In this document: one piece after another, positions 7,696 to 15,038 of the stretch
How positions within the stretch are numbered: the stretch's first letter is position 1
How the letters are laid out: each line of letters begins with the position of its first letter
Source of the DNA: Cyanobacteriota bacterium
GTDB lineage: Bacteria; Acidobacteriota; Vicinamibacteria; Vicinamibacterales; UBA2999
Length of the DNA: 64,000 nt
Assembly (NCBI GenBank): GCA_019752015.1
Contig: JAIEMQ010000015.1
Coordinates: 62,001 to 126,000 of the forward strand
Reading direction: 5' to 3'
Position numbers and translations under genes: made by a program
The notes under the pieces: model-generated
The model's database searches: none
What the model was told of the DNA's origin: nothing
Seen by the model: the letters and a program-made list of their open reading frames with translations, nothing else

Positions 7696-8739
7696 TCAGA
7701 TTTCCATCCACGGCTTTGGAATGAACAGCTCCTCGTAGAGCCTGACCGCATATCGATCGGTCATCCCGGCGAGAAAATCCTGCGCGGCCACGTCGACGCC
7801 TTCGGCCTCGACGGTCCGCAAATCGAGGAACACTTCGGGCCGCTGCCGCACCTTCTCCCACAACCCGCCGAGAATGCCCGCCGCCTTGCCGAACTCCGCG
7901 GTGGCAATCTGGTTTTCGTAGACCGCATCGAACAGATAACTGCGGAGGTCGACGAGCGCGTTCAGGAACGGATCGCTCATCCGGATCTCGGTCACGCCGC
8001 CCGCGATCGTCTGCTGCACGACATCGGTCACGAGCCGGCCGATCCGCTCGGACGACGAGTGCCCGACAATGTCGACGGCCTGCTTCGGGAGACTGGACTC
8101 CACGAGAATACCGGCGCGCACCGCATCGTCGATGTCGTGATTGACATAGGCGACAATGTCGGCCACGCGCGCGACCTGGCCCTCAATCGTGCTCGCACGA
8201 TGCTCCGGCGGCGCGCCGACCGGCATGCCGTGCTTGCCCTTTGAATGCCGCGCGATGCCGTCGCGCACTTCCCAGGTCAGGTTCAGGCCCTCGCGATTGT
8301 TCTCGAGCACGTCGACAATCCGCAGGCTCTGTTCGTAGTGGTTGAAGCCGCCGGGCACGAGGCTGCTCAGCACCCGTTCGCCCGCGTGGCCAAACGGCGT
8401 ATGCCCGAGGTCGTGGCCGAGCGCGATCGCTTCCGTCAGCTCTTCATGCAGCCGCAACACCTTGGCGATGGTGCGCGCAATCTGCGCGACTTCGAGTGTA
8501 TGCGTCAGTCGCGTGCGGTAGTGATCGCCCGCCGGCGAGAAGAACACTTGCGTCTTGTGCTTCAGGCGCCGGAACGCCTTGGTGTGAATGATGCGATCGC
8601 GATCGCGCTGAAATGCGGGACGGATGCCGTCTTCCGGCTCCTTGCGGACGCGGCCCTTGCTGTCGGCGCTTTTCGACGCCTGCGGCGCCAGGATTTCGCG
8701 CTCACGCTGCTCGAGCTGTTCGCGGATGGTCGCGGGCAT
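7696..8739 (-). CDS. dgt: dGTPase-like HD-domain triphosphohydrolase
   Basis: This 347-residue protein belongs to the deoxyguanosinetriphosphate triphosphohydrolase-like family, which splits dNTPs into nucleoside and triphosphate. The HD metal site is visible as RTRLTHTLEV (His80) and ALGHDLGHTPFGHAGE (His109-Asp110), with a later Asp in YVNHDIDDA. The N-terminus FRRLKHKTQVFFSPAGDHYR is a family hallmark. It lacks the longer insertions of E. coli Dgt and matches the shorter acetyl- or cyanobacterial-type subgroup. It follows deoB with no gap (deoB stop 8740, dgt start 8739), so the two deoxynucleotide genes form an operon. Confidence 0.92.
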   Translation of the reverse strand: MPATIREQLEQREREILAPQASKSADSKGRVRKEPEDGIRPAFQRDRDRIIHTKAFRRLKHKTQVFFSPAGDHYRTRLTHTLEVAQIARTIAKVLRLHEELTEAIALGHDLGHTPFGHAGERVLSSLVPGGFNHYEQSLRIVDVLENNREGLNLTWEVRDGIARHSKGKHGMPVGAPPEHRASTIEGQVARVADIVAYVNHDIDDAVRAGILVESSLPKQAVDIVGHSSSERIGRLVTDVVQQTIAGGVTEIRMSDPFLNALVDLRSYLFDAVYENQIATAEFGKAAGILGGLWEKVRQRPEVFLDLRTVEAEGVDVAAQDFLAGMTDRYAVRLYEELFIPKPWMEI

Positions 8740-9906
8740 TTACAGCATTATCTCCCGCAGGAAGCTCGTGCCGTTGGCGAGCGTGCCGACGCAGAAATTC
8801 TCGGCGAGCGTCTGGCCGAGATCGGCAAAGGTGGATCGCGTGCCGATATCGGTGCCGGCGGCGACCCGGTCGCCCTTCAGGAGGATCGGCACGTGCTCCC
8901 GGGAGTGATCCGTGCTGGGCGTCGTCGGGTCGTTGCCGTGATCGGCGGTGATCACGAGCAGATCGTCGCGGCGCAGCTTTGGCAACAGCGCCGCGAGCCG
9001 CACATCAAACCGCTCGAGGTTTGCCGCGTATCCACTGACGTCGTTGCGATGGCCGTAGACGGCATCGAAGTCGACCAGGTTGCAGAAGATCACGCCGTGA
9101 TCCTGCGTCGCCATCAACGACTCGATCTTGTCGACGCCGTCGGCATCGCTCTTCGTCGGGTTGGAGGTCGAAATACCGCGGCCCGCGAACAGATCCGAAA
9201 CCTTCCCGACAGAGGTGACGTGATGGCCGTTGGCGACCAGCCGGTCGAGCAGCGTCTCCCCCGTCGGCGGCATGGCGTAATCGTGCCGATTGGGCGTGCG
9301 CTGGAACGATCCGGGCAGGCCGATGAACGGGCGCGCGATCACGCGTCCGAGGCCCATGCCTTTTACGCAGATGTCATACGCAGCCTCGCACCATTCATAC
9401 AACTGCGGCACGGGAACAATGCCTTCGTGCGCCGCGATCTGGAAAACGCTGTCGGCCGAGGTGTAGACGATCGGAAAGCCCGTCTCCATGTGCTCGGGGC
9501 CAAGCTTGTCGATGATCTCGGTGCCGGAGGCGACGATATTGCCGATCGACTTGCGGCCGATGCGCGTCTCGAACTGCTCGATCACCTCGGGTGGAAACCC
9601 ATTGGGAAACGTCGGAAACGCGCGATCGAGGACGACGCCCATCAACTCCCAGTGCCCGGTCACGGAATCCTTGCCGGACGATTTCTCGGCGAGGCGGCCG
9701 TAGGCGGCGGTGGGCTCCGACGTCGGCGCGTTCTTCAGCGTGACGAGCCGCGACATGCCCATCGAGGCGAGCGTGGGAATGTTCAGCGGGACGGCGGCAG
9801 CAATGTTGCCGAGCGTATTACTGCCCTGATCCTCATACAGTGCGGCATCGGGCAGTTCGCCGATGCCGACACTGTCTAACACAATGACAATGACGCGTTG
9901 AAACAC
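8740..9906 (-). CDS. deoB: Phosphopentomutase
   Basis: DeoB interconverts ribose or deoxyribose 1- and 5-phosphates in nucleoside salvage. The GTG at 9906 gives the family N-terminus VFQRVIVIVLDSVGIGELPD; a TTG six codons upstream is possible but less likely. The alkaline-phosphatase-superfamily metal sites are visible as LDSVGIGE, DFDAVYGHRND and ITADHGNDPTTPSTDHSRE. The product would be 388 residues, normal for DeoB. It is separated from hfq by a heptad-repeat hairpin. Confidence 0.95.
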   Translation of the reverse strand: MFQRVIVIVLDSVGIGELPDAALYEDQGSNTLGNIAAAVPLNIPTLASMGMSRLVTLKNAPTSEPTAAYGRLAEKSSGKDSVTGHWELMGVVLDRAFPTFPNGFPPEVIEQFETRIGRKSIGNIVASGTEIIDKLGPEHMETGFPIVYTSADSVFQIAAHEGIVPVPQLYEWCEAAYDICVKGMGLGRVIARPFIGLPGSFQRTPNRHDYAMPPTGETLLDRLVANGHHVTSVGKVSDLFAGRGISTSNPTKSDADGVDKIESLMATQDHGVIFCNLVDFDAVYGHRNDVSGYAANLERFDVRLAALLPKLRRDDLLVITADHGNDPTTPSTDHSREHVPILLKGDRVAAGTDIGTRSTFADLGQTLAENFCVGTLANGTSFLREIML

Positions 9907-9914
9907 AGCTACGC

Positions 9915-9983
9915 CAAGGCACAATGCAACAAGCGAAAGGCAGAAGAATTCATTTTGCTTTCTGCCTTCTGCCTTGTGCCTTG
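9915..9983. repeat. Heptad-repeat inverted repeat between hfq and deoB
   Basis: Two nested pairs of perfect 10-bp arms are present: CAAGGCACAA (9915-9924) with TTGTGCCTTG (9974-9983), and AAGGCAGAAG (9937-9946) with CTTCTGCCTT (9966-9975). The right half contains tandem TTCTGCC units with a 7-bp period. The same heptad occurs before ribH (43414-43441). The structure could act as a terminator or attenuator between hfq and deoB. Confidence 0.7.
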
Positions 9984-9993
9984 AACATCGTCC

Positions 9994-10251
9994 TCAGGGA
10001 TGATGGGACGAGAAGTAATTCGGAACGCTGCGCGGCGTGCGGATCGTGGCGATGGCGTGCTTGAAGATCAGGTGATCCATGCCCGCATGTTCGACGATCA
10101 GCGCAAAGCGATCGAAGTTCTTGATGCGGGCTTCGAACTCGCGGCCGTCCAGCAGGTGCACGGTCACGGGCAGCTTTTCGCGTCGCGCGTAGTTCAGGAA
10201 CACGTCCTGGATGTTCGGCGCGCCGGTCTTGGCTTCAGGTATCGGCGACAT
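9994..10251 (-). CDS. hfq: RNA chaperone Hfq
   Basis: Hfq is the hexameric Sm-like RNA chaperone that pairs small RNAs with mRNAs. This 85-residue copy shows the Sm1 region LPVTVHLLDGREFEARIKNF and the Sm2 signature LIFKHAIATI, with NIQDVFLNYARRE at the proximal-face helix. The usual YKHAI is FKHAI here. It overlaps the end of miaA by 17 bp, the classical miaA-hfq pair. The C-terminal tail is short, ending YFSSHHP. Confidence 0.95.
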   Translation of the reverse strand: MSPIPEAKTGAPNIQDVFLNYARREKLPVTVHLLDGREFEARIKNFDRFALIVEHAGMDHLIFKHAIATIRTPRSVPNYFSSHHP

Positions 10252-11194
10252 GTCTTCCGTCCTTCAACAGGTCCCGCGCGGCCAGCTCCCGAATCACGCT
10301 GTCCTGCACTTCGGCGTTAGTGCCGGGACCGTCAAACCACGTTAGGTTAGGCTCTTTCCGGAACCAAATCAACTGGCGCCGCGAGTATTTCCGGTTCTCT
10401 TGCGCAATAAGTGCACGCGTTGACGCTTCATCGCGGACGCCGCGGAGGTGCTCCATGGCCTGCCGGTAGACGAGACCGCCGAACGGCCGCGCCTCGGGCG
10501 GCACGCCGGCGGCCAGCAGCGTGCGGATCTCATCCAGCAGTCCCGCCTCGAACTGCTCGTCAACGCGCCTGGCCAGCCGATCGGCGAGCCACGGCTGCGG
10601 CATTCGCAGGGCGATCGCGCCGACCGTGACGTCGGGGCCAAGCGGGGACACCGTGTCCTCGAAATGCGCGGTCAGCGGCTTGCCGGTCTGGAAATAGACC
10701 TCGAGCGCACGGACGAGCCGCTTGAGATCGCGCGACTGGATGCGCGCGCCCGACTCCGGATCGACGCGGGTGACCATGCGGTGCAGGAACTCCACGCCTC
10801 TCTTGCGGGCGATGGCTTCCAGGCGATCGCGCAGCGCCGCGTTTTTGCCCGGTCCGGGAAACAAGCCCCGCGTCAGCGCGCGGTAGTAGAAGCCGGTGCC
10901 GCCGACGAGGATCGGCAGCTTCCCCGTCGCATGTAATTCCGCGACGATCGCCGCGGCATCGCGCGCGAACTGCGCCGCCGTGTACTCATCGGTTGGATTG
11001 GCAATATCGATCAAGTGATGCGGAATACCCCGGCGTTGATCGAGCGGCACCTTGTCCGTGCCGATATCGAAGCCGCGATACACCGCGGTCGAATCGCAAT
11101 TGATGATCTCGCCGTGAAAGCGCTCGGCGATGGCAATGCCGAGCGCGCTCTTTCCCGTGGCCGTCGGACCGAGGATGGCAATTAGTGGACGCAT
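10235..11194 (-). CDS. miaA: tRNA dimethylallyltransferase
   Basis: MiaA adds the isopentenyl group to A37 of tRNAs that read UNN codons. From the ATG at 11194 the protein is 319 residues long and starts MRPLIAILGPTATGKSALGI, with the P-loop at residues 9-16. Further family motifs are NCDSTAVYRGFDIGTDK, GIPHHLIDI and LPILVGGTGFYYRAL. A GTG two codons upstream is an alternative start. The gene overlaps hfq and follows a stretch of octamer repeats (11205-11242). Confidence 0.96.
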   Translation of the reverse strand: MRPLIAILGPTATGKSALGIAIAERFHGEIINCDSTAVYRGFDIGTDKVPLDQRRGIPHHLIDIANPTDEYTAAQFARDAAAIVAELHATGKLPILVGGTGFYYRALTRGLFPGPGKNAALRDRLEAIARKRGVEFLHRMVTRVDPESGARIQSRDLKRLVRALEVYFQTGKPLTAHFEDTVSPLGPDVTVGAIALRMPQPWLADRLARRVDEQFEAGLLDEIRTLLAAGVPPEARPFGGLVYRQAMEHLRGVRDEASTRALIAQENRKYSRRQLIWFRKEPNLTWFDGPGTNAEVQDSVIRELAARDLLKDGRHVADT

Positions 11195-11204
11195 CCGCAC
11201 TCAA

Positions 11205-11242
11205 GCACCCAGGCACCCAGGCACCCCAGGCACCCAGGCACC
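11205..11242. repeat. Tandem octamer GCACCCAG, four copies plus a partial
   Basis: Four head-to-tail copies of GCACCCAG (the third has one extra C) and a fifth partial copy fill the gap between the TonB-like gene and miaA. The period is eight bases, unlike the 7-bp repeats elsewhere in the window. On the minus strand the units read GGTGCC/TGGG-rich and lie directly upstream of the miaA start. Confidence 0.85.
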
Positions 11243-12171
11243 TATTGCCCAGGCGGGGATTCGTTGTAGTAGAACGTGACCGTGAAGAACGCCTTCTCGT
11301 CCGGATACTCCGGCGGGAGCGGCGTCGTTGGATTCGACGCGAGCAGCGCGTTCACGGCGGCGGTGTTGAACGAATCGATCTCCGATGGACGAACCACCGT
11401 GACGTCCGTGAGCGCGCCGTTGCGATGCACGAAGAACGTGATCACCACTCGGCCGCGCATTGTCATTGCCGCCATCGGCACGAACCAGTTGCGGCGCACC
11501 TGCGAGACGAAGCGGCGGATCCAGGGGCCGAACTCGACGCCCTTCGTATCGAATTGCAGCGGGCCGAATTCCTGCGTCTGCCCCTGCTGATTGTTGAACG
11601 ATTCCTTCTGCACGTACTTCTGTAGATTCTTCAGCGCCTCGCCCAGCGATCCGCCCGGCGGCGGCAGCATCTGCGGCTTCTGCATCATTGCCATGTCGGC
11701 CTGGCGTTGATCCGCGATCGTCGGCGTTTCCACCGCGGGCTGAGGAGCGGGCGGCGCGGGCTGCGGCGCGGGACCCTCGCCTCGCATGCGCTCCGCCGGA
11801 GACGACTCGGTGCGCTCGGATGAATTGCCGCGAGCGGCCGGCAGCGGATTGGTGATCGTCGGCGCCTTCTCCGTTGAGCGCGCGCTGCGATCCACGTCGG
11901 ACATCTCCACACGATCCGGCTGGTGCGTCGGCGGCAGATCAACCTTCGGCTGGACGAACACGAATCGCGGCTGATCTTGACGCGGCGGCTGCTGGGGCGG
12001 CGGCTGCACGACCTGCGCGGGGAGGAACTGCTGGAGGTATTGCGGCGCGTACAGCATCAGGGCGATGAGCACCGCGTGAATCAGCACGGCCACGGCTACG
12101 CCGTCGCGCCGGTTGATCGCGGATCCGACCGGCTCGATATCGCGGTAGCGATCGTCGAAGTCGAAGAACAT
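11242..12171 (-). CDS. TonB-family energy transducer-like protein
   Basis: The ATG at 12171 gives a 309-residue protein starting MFFDFDDRYRD; an upstream frame only translates repeat DNA. There is one N-terminal membrane helix (about residues 25-45, VAVAVLIHAVLIALMLYAP), then a proline-rich linker (PPPQQPPRQDQP and a PAPQPAPPAPQP stretch) and a C-terminal TonB-like domain at about 220-305 with RGRVVITFFVHRNGALTDV. TonB proteins use the proton gradient, through ExbB-ExbD, to drive outer-membrane receptors. No exbB, exbD or receptor gene lies nearby, so the partner is unknown. Confidence 0.8.
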   Translation of the reverse strand: MFFDFDDRYRDIEPVGSAINRRDGVAVAVLIHAVLIALMLYAPQYLQQFLPAQVVQPPPQQPPRQDQPRFVFVQPKVDLPPTHQPDRVEMSDVDRSARSTEKAPTITNPLPAARGNSSERTESSPAERMRGEGPAPQPAPPAPQPAVETPTIADQRQADMAMMQKPQMLPPPGGSLGEALKNLQKYVQKESFNNQQGQTQEFGPLQFDTKGVEFGPWIRRFVSQVRRNWFVPMAAMTMRGRVVITFFVHRNGALTDVTVVRPSEIDSFNTAAVNALLASNPTTPLPPEYPDEKAFFTVTFYYNESPPGQ

Positions 12172-12186
12172 TAAGGACTTACTCGA

Positions 12187-12192
12187 ATTATA
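12187..12192 (-). promoter_or_regulatory. Candidate -10 box for the TonB-like gene
   Basis: A perfect TATAAT reads on the minus strand 15 bases before the ATG at 12171. Used as a -10 box it would give a leader of only about nine bases. No clear -35 is seen because the upstream DNA is a heptad repeat. Confidence 0.35.
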
Positions 12193-12195
12193 ACG

Positions 12196-12269
12196 GGGAC
12201 TTGGGGCCTGGGGCTTGGGACTTGGACGCAAACGTTCTTACCAAGCCCCAAGGCCCAAGCCCCAAGCCC
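12196..12269. repeat. Heptad-repeat hairpin between menG and the TonB-like gene
   Basis: The left arm (12196-12225) repeats GGGACTT/GGGGCTT-type heptads and the right arm (12241-12269) repeats CCAAGCC/CCAAGGC heptads. The arms are largely complementary and enclose about 15 bp. On the minus strand it follows the menG stop directly, so it can form a strong stem between the two genes, though no run of T follows it. Confidence 0.75.
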
Positions 12270-13010
12270 TCAGGTTTTTCGACCCGTATACAGATAGACG
12301 GCCCCGAACATTAAAGGTCTGGCCTCCACCTGTGAAAATCCTGCGGTAGCGAGGTGCTTCGCGAACTCCTCACCGTAAGCAAAGGTCCCGATGGACTCGG
12401 GGAGATAGGTGTAAGCCGCCTCGTGACGGGAGACGGCGCGCCCAATCCGCGGCAGGATATTGCGCGAATACCACTGATAAACGGGTCCGAACAGTTTTGA
12501 GCTCGGCGTGCCGAACTCGAGGATCGCGATCCGGCCTCCCGGATTTAACACTCTTAACAATTCGCGGCAGGCGGCTTCAGGCTGCATCACGTTACGGATG
12601 CCGAACGCGATGGTCGCGGCATGAACGGACGCGTCCGCAACCGGGAGATTCGTCGCGTCGCCGCGAACCAGTTGAATGCGCGCTGCAAGGCGTCCCTTCT
12701 TCACTTTATCCAGCCCGTGCGTCAGCATGGCGCCCGAGAAATCGATGCCGACGACGCGAGCGGCGCCGTGACGCGTGGCGCCGATCGCAACATCCGCGGT
12801 GCCGGTGCAGACGTCGAGCAGGCGTTCCTTGCCGCTGAGGTTCAACGACGCAATCGCAAGACGGCGCCAATAGCGATCGAGGCCGCCCGACAACACCGTG
12901 TTGAGAAGGTCATAGCGGCCGGCGATCGCGTCGAACATGCCCGCGATCTTTGAAGGCGTTTTATCCGGCTCCCGGTTCCCGGTTCCCGGCGCCCGGGTTT
13001 CAACGGACAT
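12270..13010 (-). CDS. menG: Demethylmenaquinone methyltransferase
   Basis: This 246-residue SAM-dependent enzyme makes the last C-methylation in menaquinone synthesis. The UbiE/MenG signatures are FDAIAGRYDLLNTVLSGGLD, the SAM motif LLDVCTGTADVAIG and AFGIRNV. Residues 7-17 (APGTGNREPDK) are encoded by a CCCGGTT heptad repeat and look like an addition before the domain. It overlaps the prenyltransferase gene by 11 bp and so ends the mqnA-mqnC-deaminase-mqnP-menG run. Confidence 0.93.
   Translation of the reverse strand: MSVETRAPGTGNREPDKTPSKIAGMFDAIAGRYDLLNTVLSGGLDRYWRRLAIASLNLSGKERLLDVCTGTADVAIGATRHGAARVVGIDFSGAMLTHGLDKVKKGRLAARIQLVRGDATNLPVADASVHAATIAFGIRNVMQPEAACRELLRVLNPGGRIAILEFGTPSSKLFGPVYQWYSRNILPRIGRAVSRHEAAYTYLPESIGTFAYGEEFAKHLATAGFSQVEARPLMFGAVYLYTGRKT
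12965..12999. repeat. Five CCGGYTC-type heptads at the menG start
   Basis: Five head-to-tail heptads (CCGGCTC, CCGGTTC twice, CCGGCGC, CCGGGTT) lie at the menG/mqnP junction and are translated into the N-terminus of MenG. The same heptad occurs at 14919, 58267 and 63812. Confidence 0.85.
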
Positions 13011-13854
13011 AGAGCGCGAGCCCGGTCGTCACAAAATACAGAATTCCAACCCACCCGTTGAGATCGAAGGCGCGCTTGACTTGTGACAGATCGGTCGCCG
13101 ACACCAGCGATTGCTCGTAGATCAGCAGCGCGGCGACCATGGCGACGCCGCCAAGATAAATCGGGCCGAGCGGCAGCAGCCAGGCGAGCGCCGCCATGCC
13201 GATCACCGTTGCCACGTGCATCACGCGCGAGATGATCAGCGACCGCGCGACGCCGTAGCGCACCGGGATCGAATTCAACCCATGCGCGCGATCGAACTCG
13301 ACATCCTGGCAGGCATAGAGGATGTCGAAGCCGCCGACCCACAAGCCGATCGCCAGGCCGAGCAGCCACGGCTCCGCCGCGCCGATGCGGCCTCCCGCCG
13401 CGAGCCACCCGCCGACGGGCGCCACCGCCATCGCCAGGCCGAGGAATGCCTGCGTGTAAGACGTGTAGCGCTTGGCGAGCGAATACCAGAACACGATCGC
13501 GAGCGCGACCGGCGACAGCCATCCGCAGGTGTTATTCAGCTGGAACGCCGCGAACACGAAGATGATCGACGTGACGACGACGAAGATCGCCGCGTCGCGG
13601 CCGCTCAACGCGCCGCGCGGAATCTCGCGCGTCGCGGTGCGCGGATTGAGCGCATCCATGTTCGCGTCGGCCAGGCGATTGAAGCCCATCGCGGCGCTGC
13701 GCGCCGCAACCATGGCCACCATCACCCAGACGAGCTGCCGCCAGTCAAACGGCGCCCGTTGCCACGCCAGCAGCGCGCCGGTCAGCGCAAACGGCAGCGC
13801 GAACACCGAGTGCGAAAACCGGATGAACGACAGATACGTAGCTACGCGACCCAT
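13000..13854 (-). CDS. mqnP: UbiA-family prenyltransferase of the futalosine menaquinone pathway
   Basis: This polytopic 284-residue protein carries the two aspartate-rich motifs of UbiA prenyltransferases: NRLADANMDALNPRTATREI near residue 59 and DVEFDRAHGLNSIP near residue 181. UbiA enzymes attach the polyprenyl tail to an aromatic acid. In ubiquinone makers this would be 4-hydroxybenzoate, but here the neighbours are mqnA, mqnC and menG, so 1,4-dihydroxy-6-naphthoate is the likelier acceptor (MqnP). It overlaps menG by 11 bp and the deaminase by 13 bp. Confidence 0.87.
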   Translation of the reverse strand: MGRVATYLSFIRFSHSVFALPFALTGALLAWQRAPFDWRQLVWVMVAMVAARSAAMGFNRLADANMDALNPRTATREIPRGALSGRDAAIFVVVTSIIFVFAAFQLNNTCGWLSPVALAIVFWYSLAKRYTSYTQAFLGLAMAVAPVGGWLAAGGRIGAAEPWLLGLAIGLWVGGFDILYACQDVEFDRAHGLNSIPVRYGVARSLIISRVMHVATVIGMAALAWLLPLGPIYLGGVAMVAALLIYEQSLVSATDLSQVKRAFDLNGWVGILYFVTTGLALYVR

Positions 13855-15038
13855 TGCACCTGTGACGGCGTGATCCCGCTGACAAGAAACTCTTCGACAT
13901 GATCCACTCGCGCGGGAAGTGTGACGGCGATCATTTCAGCACGTTTGCCTGGTGTCAGCGACCCCAGTTCGTCGCCAAGACCCAGGGCGCGCGCCCCGGT
14001 CAACGTCGCGCTCTCCAGGATCTGCGACGCGGGCACCTTCGGCGCCAGCCATCGCATGGCCTTCAGTTCCGAAAACACATTCAGATCGTCGACGCTCGCC
14101 AGACTGTCGGTGCCGACCGCCACGTTCACGCCGGACTGGTAGAACCGATCGATCGGCGGATGCCCGACGCCGACCCACTGATTGCTGCGCGGGCAGGTGA
14201 CAAGCGTCGCGCCGATCTCCGCCAGCCGCAACAGCGCGCGATCGGTGAACTGCACGCCGTGAACGACAAGCGTGCGCCCGTCGATCACTCCATGGCGATC
14301 GAGATAGGCAACGGGATCACACTGCGGCGCCTGCCAGTCGTCGCGCCACGCGCCAATGAACTCGAGCATGGCGCGCCACGCCCCGGTGCCTTTCTCCAGG
14401 AACTCGATTTCTTCCGGCGACTCGCCGAGATGCACGCTCATGATCGCGCAGAGGCTGTCGTCGACCGCCGCCCTGATCGCGCCGAACAGCTCCGGCGACG
14501 TGGAATACGGCGCATGGGGCGCCAGCGAGACGCGCGCCCCGGCCGCGGCGGCCGACGTCCGCATGTCGCGCGTCGCATCGAGCAGCGAGCCGTCTCTTTC
14601 CTTGAAGCCGAGCAGCTCGTGGAAAATCACGCCGTCGAGATTCGCCTTCCGCATCGGCGCCGCCGACATCAGAGAGTTGCTGATGTCGCCGACCGCAACG
14701 GTTCCCGCGGCCTTCGCTTCGGCAATCGCGCCGTCAATGGCGGCCACTTGCTCGGCGGTCATCGGTTTGTCCGGACGGCCCCGCACCGCAAACAACCGCT
14801 TCACCCAGTCGGTGAACTTCGCCGCGGGCGGCACGCGATCGCGCAGCCACGACAGCTCGAGATGCGTGTGCGCGTTAATCAGGCCCGGCATGACTGCGAC
14901 ATTTCCAAGGTCCTGCGCGCGGCTCCCGCTTCCCGGCTCCCGGATCCCGGTAATGACACCGTTTTCGACGTCGATGACGGCATCACGAATTGGCGGCTGA
15001 TCGATCGGAACGACCCACGCCGCCCGGAAGGCGGTCAT
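13842..15038 (-). CDS. mqnX: Amidohydrolase, probable aminodeoxyfutalosine deaminase
   Basis: This 398-residue amidohydrolase resembles TrzN/SAH deaminases. The metal ligands are visible: PGLINAHTHLELSWLRD near residue 53, a later His in SVHLGESPEEIEF, the HGVQFTD region, and the catalytic Asp in AVGTDSLASVDDL. The deaminase that turns aminodeoxyfutalosine into futalosine belongs to this family. Lying between mqnC (four-base overlap) and mqnP, it fits that step. Residues about 33-43 (REPGSGSRAQD) are encoded by an in-frame heptad repeat in the small beta-sandwich domain. Substrate assignment rests on context. Confidence 0.72.
   Translation of the reverse strand: MTAFRAAWVVPIDQPPIRDAVIDVENGVITGIREPGSGSRAQDLGNVAVMPGLINAHTHLELSWLRDRVPPAAKFTDWVKRLFAVRGRPDKPMTAEQVAAIDGAIAEAKAAGTVAVGDISNSLMSAAPMRKANLDGVIFHELLGFKERDGSLLDATRDMRTSAAAAGARVSLAPHAPYSTSPELFGAIRAAVDDSLCAIMSVHLGESPEEIEFLEKGTGAWRAMLEFIGAWRDDWQAPQCDPVAYLDRHGVIDGRTLVVHGVQFTDRALLRLAEIGATLVTCPRSNQWVGVGHPPIDRFYQSGVNVAVGTDSLASVDDLNVFSELKAMRWLAPKVPASQILESATLTGARALGLGDELGSLTPGKRAEMIAVTLPARVDHVEEFLVSGITPSQVQWVA
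14919..14953. repeat. Five CCGGYTC-type heptads inside the deaminase gene
   Basis: Five imperfect heptads (GCGGCTC, CCGCTTC, CCGGCTC, CCGGATC, CCGGTAA) are translated in frame into a loop of the deaminase N-terminal domain. They belong to the same family as the repeats at 12965, 58267 and 63812. Confidence 0.8.

Noticed and set aside
13842-15038. Assignment as guanine or cytosine deaminase
   Set aside because: Family motifs alone would allow it, but the four-base overlap with mqnC and the neighbouring mqnP favour the futalosine-pathway deaminase.
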